The translations under genes were made by a program, and so were the position numbers. From positions 1 through 6,171 of the forward strand of contig JBLNBX010000039.1 of NCBI GenBank assembly GCA_050260275.1: a stretch of 6,171 nucleotides of DNA, read 5' to 3'. Source of the DNA: DATMXS01 sp050260275 (GTDB taxonomy: Bacteria; Acidobacteriota; Terriglobia; Bryobacterales; Bryobacteraceae). Positions 1 to 5,456 of the stretch are shown here, one piece after another. Each line of letters opens with the position of its first letter. Position 1 is the stretch's first letter. Below the pieces are notes generated by a model. The model ran no database searches, had not been told where the DNA came from, and was given only the letters and a program-made list of their open reading frames with translations.

Positions 1-28
1 AGGCGTGAGTTACATTCCGTTCGTCAGC

Positions 29-2350
29 TCATCGGCCGCGGCCGCCGCCTCTGCTCCCTCCGCCTCGGGAGCCGCCGCCTCCACCGCCTCCGCGGGAGCC
101 ACCTCCGCTCCGCATGCCGCCGCCGGATGGAGAGGCTCTGCCGCCGCTGAATCCGCCACCGCGTGCGCCGCCGCTGCTGCGCGGGCCGGCCCAGCTTCCT
201 CCGCCGCTGCTTCGAGGAGCGCTGCGCGGGCCGGCCCCGCTGTACCGCTCGCTGCCGCCGCTGTTCCGGCCCCAGACGCTTCCGCCGTTGCTCCTGGAGC
301 TGTCGCTCCGGTTGTAGCGATCGCCGCCGCGGGAATCACCACCGCTGCGCTGCCGCACGATCGGCGGGTTCACGCGTACCGGCTCGCGGCCGGTGGCTCG
401 CGGCGGATCACCGGCCGATTCCCGGCGGGTGTACCTCGGCGTGTCAGTGCGCGGTTGGGGCCGCTGCGTCTCCACACGCTGGCGTTCCTGCCCGCGGTTC
501 GCGCCCGCATCGCCGCGGCCTTCGAACCTGTTCCAGGCGCCCTGGCCCCGGTTCGTGCGCGGCTGCTCGGCCGGCCTCTGCGGCTCGACGCGCGCGGGCT
601 GGTTGCCGCGCTGCTCGCCGGAGCGCCCGCCAAAGCGCTGCCAGCCTTGCTCGCGCCCGGCCGTGGCGCCCTGCTCGCGCCGGGTCTCGTTCTGCACGCG
701 CGCGGGCTGGTTACCGCGCTGCGTCTGAGCGCGCCCGGCCTGCCGGTCCGCATCTCCGCGCTGTGGCTCGCCGATCCGGCGCCAGCCGTTTGCCCGGCCC
801 GCTTCGGGCTGGCCAACGCGCGGGGCATTGCCCGTATTGCCGCGGCCTACGACCGCATTTCCCTGCCCCCTGCCCGGACGATCTTCACCGGCTCGCGCGC
901 GAACCGCGCCATCCCCGAGCGTCCGGCGCGTGATGTCCTCCATGCCGCGCCTCTGGTTCTCGAATGGCACTCGATTCACCCGCTCCGGCTGGCGCCGCGC
1001 GACGAAACGCTGGGAGTTGAAGTCCCGGCCCTGCCCAACGCGCCGCGGCTCGCGGTCGGACACCCGGAGGCTCTCGCGCACCGGCGTCACCGGCAGCACT
1101 CCGCGGACTGCGGACGCCTTGTGGAACTGAATGTCCCTTCCGTCGAAGGCACGCGCGTGCCCGCCGCGGCCGAAATGGTGGTAGTCGATCCCGGTGATGC
1201 CGCGATGGACTCGCGCATTCCGGTAAACGTTGTAGACGTTCGTGTTGTGAACGATCCTTATGCCCCCGTGATAGCCGCCGTGATACAGCCGGCGTCCGTA
1301 CCAGGGGTAGTAGGGCTCGTAGGGAGCCAGCGGAACCCACCCGATGTTCCCGAACCCAATGCCGATGTTCACTCCGCCCACGCCGAAACCGAAGAAGCCA
1401 ACTAGCGCGGGCCTCCAGTAGTGCCGCACGTGGATGCCGCCAGGAAACCAGCACCACCCGTACGGTGCGCCATAGAACCAGCGCCCGTAGTGGTATGGAG
1501 CCCAGCCCCAGGGCTCGTAGCCGAGCCACGTCCATCCGTAGTAGTCAATCCACACCCAGCGGCCGTTGCGGTACGGCGCCCAATCCGCACCGACGCCGTT
1601 AGGAGACCACACCCAGCCGTACGGAGGCACGTAGACCCAGCGCCCGTGCCTGTCCAGATCATCCGCGCCGTACACGTCTCGGCTCGTGTAGGCATAGGAT
1701 TTCGTGTTCTTGAGATACCGGTCCCGGTCCTCATTCCAGCGGTCCCAGTCATCTCTGGAAGGCGCGGAGACAATCTGATACTCGGCGTTATTCGCATCGC
1801 CGCGCACCAGCATCGCCTGCCCGGAACGCAACCGCCGGACGCCCGTGGGAGTGAAAATCTCGACGTCTCCGGAGCGCGCCGTCACCTCAGTCTCGCCGCC
1901 AGGCAGTACCGTCACGCGGAATCTTCCGCGCTCGACAGGCCGCACGGAAACGGAGGGCGTGTCCACCTCGAAATCCGCTTTGCTGTCGCGGAGCACGCTC
2001 ATCATCACAGTCCCCGTAGCCAGTTGCACCTGGTATCGGGCATTCTCGAGCGTTGCCAGCCGCACCTCCGTCTCGGGCGCCAGCCGCAGGGAGTTCGCCC
2101 AGTCGAACTGGATCTCTGCGCGGGAACCCGGACCCGTCATCACGTGGTCCTCAACCACCAGCGGCGTATTGACTGCTCCGGCCATCCAGTCCCCGGTATC
2201 GCCGCGCTTTACTGACACGTCGCCGTTGATCAGGCTGAGCCGTGCGACTCCGCGCCCCGGCTCGTCTACCAGATCCGGCTGGTCCTGCGCCCATGCGACG
2301 GGGCCGAACAGGGCTGCCACTGCAACCGCCTTTATGACCGTCCGCTTCAT
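29..2350 (-). CDS. Secreted FecR-domain protein with Trp/Tyr-rich DUF6600-like repeats and an Arg/Gly-rich tail
   Basis: The 773-residue protein begins with a Sec signal peptide (MKRTVIKAVAVAALFGPVAWA, cleavage near residue 21). A FecR-like beta-rich domain spans about 33-190 (ARLSLINGDVSVKRGD; ATGTVMMSV; VTARSGDVEIF). Residues 236-310 hold three tandem repeats of 26-27 residues, each starting GRW (236, 263, 289) and containing YGWxW (244, 271, 297), as in DUF6600 proteins. A Gly/aromatic stretch follows to about 390. Residues 430-773 are low complexity, rich in Arg, Gly, Gln, Asn and Ser, ending in RGG/SRGGG motifs; this part is probably disordered. There is no transmembrane helix besides the signal, so it is unlikely to be a classical FecR anti-sigma regulator. 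A periplasmic or surface structural/binding role is inferred; the true function is unknown. The start is supported by GGGAGG six bases upstream. The gene is transcribed away from the rest of the window and ends 28 bases from the edge, so its terminator is not visible. Confidence 0.9.
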   Translation of the reverse strand: MKRTVIKAVAVAALFGPVAWAQDQPDLVDEPGRGVARLSLINGDVSVKRGDTGDWMAGAVNTPLVVEDHVMTGPGSRAEIQFDWANSLRLAPETEVRLATLENARYQVQLATGTVMMSVLRDSKADFEVDTPSVSVRPVERGRFRVTVLPGGETEVTARSGDVEIFTPTGVRRLRSGQAMLVRGDANNAEYQIVSAPSRDDWDRWNEDRDRYLKNTKSYAYTSRDVYGADDLDRHGRWVYVPPYGWVWSPNGVGADWAPYRNGRWVWIDYYGWTWLGYEPWGWAPYHYGRWFYGAPYGWCWFPGGIHVRHYWRPALVGFFGFGVGGVNIGIGFGNIGWVPLAPYEPYYPWYGRRLYHGGYHGGIRIVHNTNVYNVYRNARVHRGITGIDYHHFGRGGHARAFDGRDIQFHKASAVRGVLPVTPVRESLRVSDREPRRVGQGRDFNSQRFVARRQPERVNRVPFENQRRGMEDITRRTLGDGAVRARAGEDRPGRGQGNAVVGRGNTGNAPRVGQPEAGRANGWRRIGEPQRGDADRQAGRAQTQRGNQPARVQNETRREQGATAGREQGWQRFGGRSGEQRGNQPARVEPQRPAEQPRTNRGQGAWNRFEGRGDAGANRGQERQRVETQRPQPRTDTPRYTRRESAGDPPRATGREPVRVNPPIVRQRSGGDSRGGDRYNRSDSSRSNGGSVWGRNSGGSERYSGAGPRSAPRSSGGGSWAGPRSSGGARGGGFSGGRASPSGGGMRSGGGSRGGGGGGGSRGGGSRGGGRGR
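176..237 (-). repeat. 17-base direct repeat in the Gly/Ser-rich end of the FecR gene
   Basis: An identical 17-base segment occurs at 176-192 and 221-237, offset by 45 bases (15 codons). Both copies encode AGPRS in the protein (residues 706-710 and 721-725). It lies within simple CCG/CCT-rich sequence covering roughly 32-320. Confidence 0.7.
588..721 (-). repeat. 26-base direct repeat inside the FecR gene tail
   Basis: Positions 588-613 and 696-721 are identical except for one base and are offset by 108 bases, exactly 36 codons. Both encode QRGNQPARV (residues 544-552 and 580-588). Nearby [GA]W-x-R-[IF] motifs at 522, 569 and 605 suggest that the disordered tail grew by duplication of a unit of roughly 36-47 residues. 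Confidence 0.75.
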
Positions 2351-2356
2351 GGCTGG

Positions 2357-2362
2357 CCTCCC
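2357..2362 (-). promoter_or_regulatory. Ribosome binding site of the FecR-domain gene
   Basis: On the minus strand the sequence AAGGGAGG precedes the ATG at 2350, with the GGGAGG core six bases upstream. This is a near-consensus Shine-Dalgarno site and fixes the start that gives an intact signal peptide. Confidence 0.75.
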
Positions 2363-2396
2363 TTAAACTCCGGCTGATCCAAGTGCACGCGGATCA

Positions 2397-2430
2397 CCAA
2401 ACATTAAGTACTGGCAAATCAGCTGTTTGG
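2397..2430. repeat. Inverted repeat CCAAACA-N20-TGTTTGG
   Basis: Two perfect 7-base arms are separated by 20 bases in the relatively A/T-rich patch upstream of the FecR gene. The spacing of arm centres, 27 bases, is longer than two to three helical turns would predict for a single compact operator. It could be a regulator site or chance; nothing else in the window repeats it. Confidence 0.3.
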
Positions 2431-2620
2431 CTACGCCTGGACGTCCCAGGAGGTGGCCGAAAACCACCACCGCGCTCGATTGCGGCCATGCCCCGCGGCA
2501 GCGGCGGTCCGGCATAGCCCTTGTCAGCCGGACTCATCCTTCGCTAGCACGTGTGTATCCCCCGCTCGAGGGCCATCGGAAAGGGATACTCAGGCGAGAG
2601 AGTGATCGCATAGGCATGAA

Positions 2621-2645
2621 CGGCCCTGCCGGGCCGCTGCGGCCC
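2621..2645. repeat. Three alternating GC arms giving two mutually exclusive hairpins
   Basis: The arms CGGCCC (2621-2626), GGGCCG (2631-2636) and CGGCCC (2640-2645) allow the middle arm to pair with either neighbour, through loops of four (TGCC) or three (CTG) bases. The element lies about 70 bases before the methyltransferase start. If the -10-like box at 2695 is the promoter, the element is not part of that transcript. No T-tract follows it. Confidence 0.4.
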
Positions 2646-2694
2646 GCCCGCGCGTGGCCCCGGGCCATCCCTCCAGCCTCACCCTCCGCTTTGG

Positions 2695-2700
2695 TAGAAT
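2695..2700 (+). promoter_or_regulatory. -10-like box TAGAAT close to the methyltransferase start
   Basis: TAGAAT matches the sigma-70 -10 consensus TATAAT at five of six positions. It ends 13 bases before the ATG at 2714, so a transcript starting at the usual distance would have a leader of only about 5-8 bases. No Shine-Dalgarno sequence lies between the box and the ATG, which fits a leaderless or nearly leaderless mRNA. No good -35 match is found at 16-18 bases upstream. Confidence 0.4.
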
Positions 2701-2713
2701 TGCCCACACGTCT

Positions 2714-3268
2714 ATGCGACTGACCAGAAGGCTTGTACTGCTGTGTGCTGTGGCCACCCTTGGGTGCGCCCAGGATAAGAAGCTCCGGGAACCTGACGTT
2801 GTCTTCGTTCCCACCCCCGACGACGTGGTCCGGGAGATGCTCAAACTCGCGAACGTTCAAAAAGGTGACATCCTCTATGATCTCGGCTGCGGTGACGGCC
2901 GCACCGTCATCACCGCCGCCAAGGAGTATGGCATCAGGGCCGTTGGCATTGACATTAACCCCGTCCGCATCTCCGAATCGAAAGCGAACGCTCAAGCCGC
3001 CGGCGTAACCGACAAGGTCGAGTTCAGAAACGAGGATCTCTTCGAGGCGGATTTCAAAGAGGCCACCGTCATAACTCTCTACCTCCTTCCGTCGCTCAAC
3101 CTGAAGCTGCGGCCTAGGCTCTGGAAGGAGCTAAAGCCAGGCACGCGGATCGTGTCCCACGATTTCGATATGGGCGACTGGAAGCCAGATAAGACAGTCG
3201 AGTTGGAGCACCACACGATTTATCTCTGGACTATCCCGGAGAAGCCGCCCGTCTCGACACAGCAGTGA
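2714..3268 (+). CDS. Exported or lipoprotein-type SAM-dependent methyltransferase, FAM173/ATPSCKMT-like
   Basis: The 184-residue protein starts with a basic/hydrophobic signal (MRLTRRLVLLCAVATLGCAQ). Cys18 after TLG resembles a weak lipobox; cleavage after Ala19 by signal peptidase I is the alternative. The rest is a compact class I methyltransferase: VFVPTPDDVVREML (30-43), SAM-binding motif I DLGCGDGR (56-63), acidic strand-2 end GIDINP (78-83), NEDLF (106-110), then TLYLLPSLNLKLRP (121-134) and SHDFDMGDW (148-156). These later motifs are those I know from bacterial homologues of the eukaryotic FAM173/ATPSCKMT protein lysine methyltransferases. The substrate here is unknown. The ATG at 2714 is preferred over an in-frame start at 2654 because it begins at the signal peptide and only the intervening 20 residues lack family-like sequence. 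The oddity is a SAM-using enzyme with an export signal. It stands alone, followed by 580 bases before the next start. Confidence 0.88.
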   Translation: MRLTRRLVLLCAVATLGCAQDKKLREPDVVFVPTPDDVVREMLKLANVQKGDILYDLGCGDGRTVITAAKEYGIRAVGIDINPVRISESKANAQAAGVTDKVEFRNEDLFEADFKEATVITLYLLPSLNLKLRPRLWKELKPGTRIVSHDFDMGDWKPDKTVELEHHTIYLWTIPEKPPVSTQQ

Positions 3269-3532
3269 TGCCGCGCCGCCTGGGCCGAGCCTCAAGGCCA
3301 GCTTAAAGGCAAGCAGCGGAATTACGGGCGCGCCTGCCCGGCACGGTGGAGCTGTGCCATCGCCCGCGGAACGGGTCCAGCCGGCGTTTGCACTTTGGGG
3401 CCGCACAAGACCTCACCGCATCTGACCGCGGCCCCGTCGGGACACCACGCCCGTCCTGACACCCGATGCACTCGTTCGGAACCAGCGGCACGGGTACCTT
3501 CTCATCTCGCGAAGTCGTCAAGATTTGCTTCT

Positions 3533-3596
3533 AGCCCCTACTGGATAGATGCACGATTGGCCCGGCAGCCCTCTGCGTTGCCGGGCTTTAGGGGCT
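3533..3596 (+). ncRNA. Nested two-stem structure with terminator-like inner hairpin (candidate RNA element)
   Basis: An outer perfect 8-base stem, AGCCCCTA (3533-3540) with TAGGGGCT (3589-3596), encloses an inner perfect 8-base stem, GCCCGGCA (3560-3567) with TGCCGGGC (3579-3586), whose loop is 11 bases. Three T residues follow the inner stem. The 3' side of the two stems is separated by only two bases, while the 5' side has a 19-base bulge (3541-3559), so the two helices could stack. The inner hairpin alone could serve as a plus-strand intrinsic terminator; the outer stem would compete with the short T-tract. Whether it is a terminator, a small RNA or a leader element cannot be decided from sequence. 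It matches no RNA family I recognise. Confidence 0.35.
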
Positions 3597-3693
3597 GCAC
3601 TCCGCAGCCGCAGCCTGTAAGCGCCAGATCACCTGGGTCCTCTCAGCCGTAAAGGCGCGGCAATTAAGACGCGTACTCGGCCGGCAAAAGCAG

Positions 3694-3699
3694 TACACT
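3694..3699 (+). promoter_or_regulatory. Possible -10 box TACACT for the isomerase-like gene
   Basis: TACACT matches TATAAT at four of six positions. It would give a leader of roughly 140 bases before the start at 3849. No -35 match is visible at the normal spacing. The leader contains complementary GC-rich segments (CCGCGG at 3736-3741 and 3758-3763 enclosing GCCG/CGGC) that could fold. The call is weak. Confidence 0.25.
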
Positions 3700-3835
3700 C
3701 TATGGAGCGCTGGCGGCGAAGTCCGCCGGCGAGCACCGCGGGCCGGCTCCGGCGGCTCCGCGGCGAGCCGAACTGCGGGGGCCGTGTTTCCCCATCGGGT
3801 TCTGCGATCATCGAGCTCGAAGCTGGCACAGATTC

Positions 3836-3841
3836 AGGAGG
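3836..3841 (+). promoter_or_regulatory. Ribosome binding site deciding the start at 3849
   Basis: A full-consensus AGGAGG ends seven bases before the ATG at 3849. It selects this start over the in-frame ATG at 3702, which would place 49 Arg/Gly/Pro-rich residues ahead of the twin-arginine signal and block recognition of that signal at the N-terminus. Confidence 0.85.
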
Positions 3842-3848
3842 AATCCGG

Positions 3849-4811
3849 ATGAACCGACGCTCTTTCTTCAGCACCGTTTCAGCAGGTGTGCTTGCCTCAA
3901 CACAATCCATTCCCGCCTCGGCCCAGGCCCCGGCTGCGCCGCCCAAGCCGCGTATGCCGCAGCCGCATCCGCCGAGAAACCTGAAGGTCGGACACACCGG
4001 GATCACGTGGCCCCGCGGGCAAAATGGTCAGGCGGACCCCGCGATCAAAGACATCGGTAGTCTTGGCTACTGGGGCTTCGAGACGTTCGAACGGACCCTC
4101 GAGTCCTACGAAGCCCAGGGCGGCATCGCGAAGGTTCTCGAAGCCCACAACCTGCCCCTGGTCTCGGGTTACTGCACGATCGACATGGTCGATCCGGGTA
4201 AGCGCAAAGAGGAAATCGCAAAACTCGCCGCCTGGTCGAAGCTGATTCGCAAGAACGGCGGCAAGGTCGCCGTCCTGGGGCCCAACTCGCGCCGCCAGTA
4301 CAGCGGCAGCGACGGCAAATTCGACTTCGCTTCACACAAGAGCAACATCGTTGCGACGCTGAACGACGCCGGGAAAGCCGCTATGGATGCGGGCATCGTG
4401 GCCGTTCTGCACCCGCACACGGGCACCGTTGTCGAAACGCTTGAAGAGGTCTACTCGGCGCTCGAATCGGTCGATCCGAAGTACGTCAAGTTCGGACCGG
4501 ACGTGGGCCAGGTCGTCAAGGGCGGCGCGCCGCCTTCAGCCGTCACCAAACTCGTAAAGGATTTCCGCGAGCAGATTCATCACGTGCATTTGAAAGATTT
4601 CAGCGGCGGAACGTATTACCTCGGCTATTGTCCTCTCGGCTTCGGCGTCGTCGAGATTCCGGCGATTCTGGACCTCCTCGAGGGCAAAGAGATGGCCGGC
4701 ATGATCTTGGTCGAGTTGGACGGCGGGTTCCGGAATCCGATGACCCCGTTGCAGGCGGCCGCGATCTCGAAGGAGTACCTCAAGTTCCAAGGGATCACCT
4801 TCAGGGTGTAA
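3849..4811 (+). CDS. Tat-exported sugar phosphate isomerase/epimerase-like TIM barrel protein
   Basis: The 320-residue protein opens with a twin-arginine signal (NRRSFFS at 2-8, a hydrophobic segment, then ASA/Q near 23-26) and a Pro-rich linker to about 43. The rest is an AP-endonuclease family 2/xylose-isomerase-like TIM barrel related to inosose dehydratase and sugar epimerases. Likely metal and catalytic residues at barrel strand ends are Glu78 (GFETF), His188/His190 (LHPHTG), Asp218 (GPDVGQ), His247 (HVHLKD) and Glu289 (VELDG). Such enzymes usually bind a divalent metal and act on sugars or polyols; the substrate is unknown. Tat export suggests folding with its metal in the cytoplasm before transport. 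The length is usual for the family and no key motif is broken. It has its own ribosome binding site and long leader and is followed at 12 bases by a strong hairpin, so it is probably transcribed alone. Confidence 0.88.
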   Translation: MNRRSFFSTVSAGVLASTQSIPASAQAPAAPPKPRMPQPHPPRNLKVGHTGITWPRGQNGQADPAIKDIGSLGYWGFETFERTLESYEAQGGIAKVLEAHNLPLVSGYCTIDMVDPGKRKEEIAKLAAWSKLIRKNGGKVAVLGPNSRRQYSGSDGKFDFASHKSNIVATLNDAGKAAMDAGIVAVLHPHTGTVVETLEEVYSALESVDPKYVKFGPDVGQVVKGGAPPSAVTKLVKDFREQIHHVHLKDFSGGTYYLGYCPLGFGVVEIPAILDLLEGKEMAGMILVELDGGFRNPMTPLQAAAISKEYLKFQGITFRV

Positions 4812-4823
4812 CTCAGAAAGGCT

Positions 4824-4863
4824 GGGGCGCGGCGCTTCAGGGCTAAGCCGTACGCCGCGCTCC
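4824..4863 (+). terminator. GC-rich hairpin after the isomerase-like gene
   Basis: An 11-base-pair stem (4824-4834 with 4853-4863, one G-T pair, including perfect GCGCGGCG/CGCCGCGC) begins 12 bases after the stop codon. Its 18-base loop contains a small GGC/GCC hairpin. The position fits a transcription terminator, but no T-tract follows, so it may act weakly, with Rho, or only stabilise the mRNA end. Confidence 0.45.
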
Positions 4864-5283
4864 CATCGCCATCCCGTCCCTCAGCTCTCCCGCAGAAGCG
4901 TATTCAGCCGCCGGGCCGTGCTTGAGTGGCCTCCGCGGCAGGGGTTTGACTCCGCTATATTCAGAAGTGAGCACGCGCGCCGATGCCCCGGCGCCTGCAT
5001 CCGGCACGCTGTTGCCCCCAGCTCTGAAGCTCTAGCGCAAGGGATCGATATCCAAGTCCTGGATCCGGTCTACCACTGCGCCGGGCAATTGGCGGCCGGC
5101 ACTGCAGGGGCCGCAGCGGGAATCCCCCGCGCGCCTGCCTCCTCCGGGCCTCCTGGCTCGGAAACGACTACCACTGGCCGTAAGCGGAGCTCCGATTGCC
5201 CGCGATCGCGAATACTTTCGCGCCGCCGCGCGCCCTCACTAGGTTCATCCGGCCGCTCACGAGAGCGGGCCACGTCACGGCAG

Positions 5284-5302
5284 GTCCAAGCCGGTCTTGG
5301 AC
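5284..5302. repeat. Perfect 7-base hairpin GTCCAAG/CTTGGAC
   Basis: The arms at 5284-5290 and 5296-5302 pair perfectly around the five-base loop CCGGT. The arms are not pure GC, so this is less easily explained by composition than its neighbours. It lies just upstream of the putative promoter of the glycosyltransferase gene and could be an operator or part of a larger fold. Confidence 0.4.
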
Positions 5303-5307
5303 GAGTG

Positions 5308-5334
5308 TTGCAACGGGGGGTTTTGCCCTATATC
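5308..5334 (+). promoter_or_regulatory. Possible promoter of the glycosyltransferase gene
   Basis: TTGCAA (5308-5313) resembles a -35 box (TTGACA, four of six). TATATC (5329-5334) resembles a -10 box (four of six) at a short 15-base spacing; TATCCA at 5331 gives 17-base spacing but a poorer match. If used, transcription would start near 5340, about 80 bases before the region where the protein's first membrane helix begins. Confidence 0.25.
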
Positions 5335-5456
5335 CAGAGACAGTCGAGGGTTTCGAGCCCCGGATCGCGCTTTGGACCAGGCGCCCGGGAGTTTCCCGAA
5401 CGTTTGACGGCGGCAGCATCAAGACAACGCTGATCGGCCTCGCCCTTCTGCTGGCG

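Larger units (their letters stand above)
2351..2713. other. Divergent intergenic region with inverted repeats, no gene
   Basis: This 363-base gap separates the minus-strand FecR gene from the plus-strand methyltransferase and must hold both promoters. No reading frame in it looks like a protein. Visible structures: a perfect 7-base inverted repeat CCAAACA/TGTTTGG (2397-2403, 2424-2430) about 47 bases upstream of the FecR start; small hairpins CCTGG/CCAGG (2436-2450) and GGTGG/CCACC (2452-2468); and three alternating GC-rich arms at 2621-2645. The FecR side has an A/T-richer patch (2399-2420) where its promoter may lie, but I cannot place convincing -35 and -10 boxes. Confidence 0.6.
3269..3848. 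other. Long intergenic region with a structured element, no convincing gene
   Basis: This 580-base stretch lies between the methyltransferase and the isomerase-like gene. The part nearest the methyltransferase (3269-3530) has a small hairpin GGCACGG/CTGTGCC (3340-3346, 3352-3358, one G-T pair) without a T-tract. The nested stems at 3533-3596 are the main structure. From about 3694 onward the sequence looks like the promoter and GC-rich leader of the downstream gene. Short reading frames on both strands have no start signals or recognisable protein features. I found no tRNA. Confidence 0.6.
4864..5417. other. Gene-poor region upstream of the glycosyltransferase, rich in short hairpins
   Basis: No reading frame in this roughly 550-base stretch has a ribosome binding site or recognisable protein features. 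A frame open from GTG 4918 to 5433 has erratic third-base composition in its second half and is probably non-coding. Perfect short inverted repeats are frequent: GCGGCC/GGCCGC (5092-5114), GCGGG/CCCGC (5116-5130), the palindrome CGCGATCGCG (5201-5210), CGCGAA/TTCGCG (5207-5222), CCGCTC/GAGCGG (5253-5268), GTCCAAG/CTTGGAC (5284-5302) and CGGGA/TCCCG (5386-5398). High GC makes some of these expected by chance. A TATATT box at 4956-4961 and the TTGCAA/TATATC pair near 5308-5334 are possible promoter elements. Confidence 0.5.

Noticed and set aside
5..1405. Long plus-strand reading frame (466 codons) opposite the FecR gene
   Set aside because: It is Ala/Pro/Arg-rich low complexity, the mirror of Arg/Gly/Gln codons on the other strand. 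The minus-strand frame has a signal peptide, known domains and a ribosome binding site.
3303..3521. Minus-strand frame of 72 codons with a CIGC and a later SCAAPKC motif
   Set aside because: The Cys pairs hint at a zinc ribbon or ferredoxin, but the start would be TTG with no ribosome binding site and the rest is unrecognisable.
3702..3848. Upstream ATG extending the isomerase-like protein by 49 residues
   Set aside because: The extension would bury the twin-arginine signal, whereas a consensus AGGAGG sits correctly before ATG 3849.
4967..5035. GTG reading frame of 22 codons just after the TATATT box at 4956
   Set aside because: It is too short, has no ribosome binding site and encodes an Ala/Pro-rich peptide without features; the box itself has no -35 partner at proper spacing.
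5346..5362. GGGTTTCGAGCCCC, resembling a tRNA T-arm
   Set aside because: The flanking bases do not complete a five-pair T-stem with a seven-base loop, and no anticodon or acceptor stem is found at the right distance.
4918..5433. Plus-strand frame of 171 codons from GTG
   Set aside because: No ribosome binding site, no recognisable motif, mixed third-base composition with many A- and T-ending codons in the second half, and it ends inside the glycosyltransferase's first helix in another frame.
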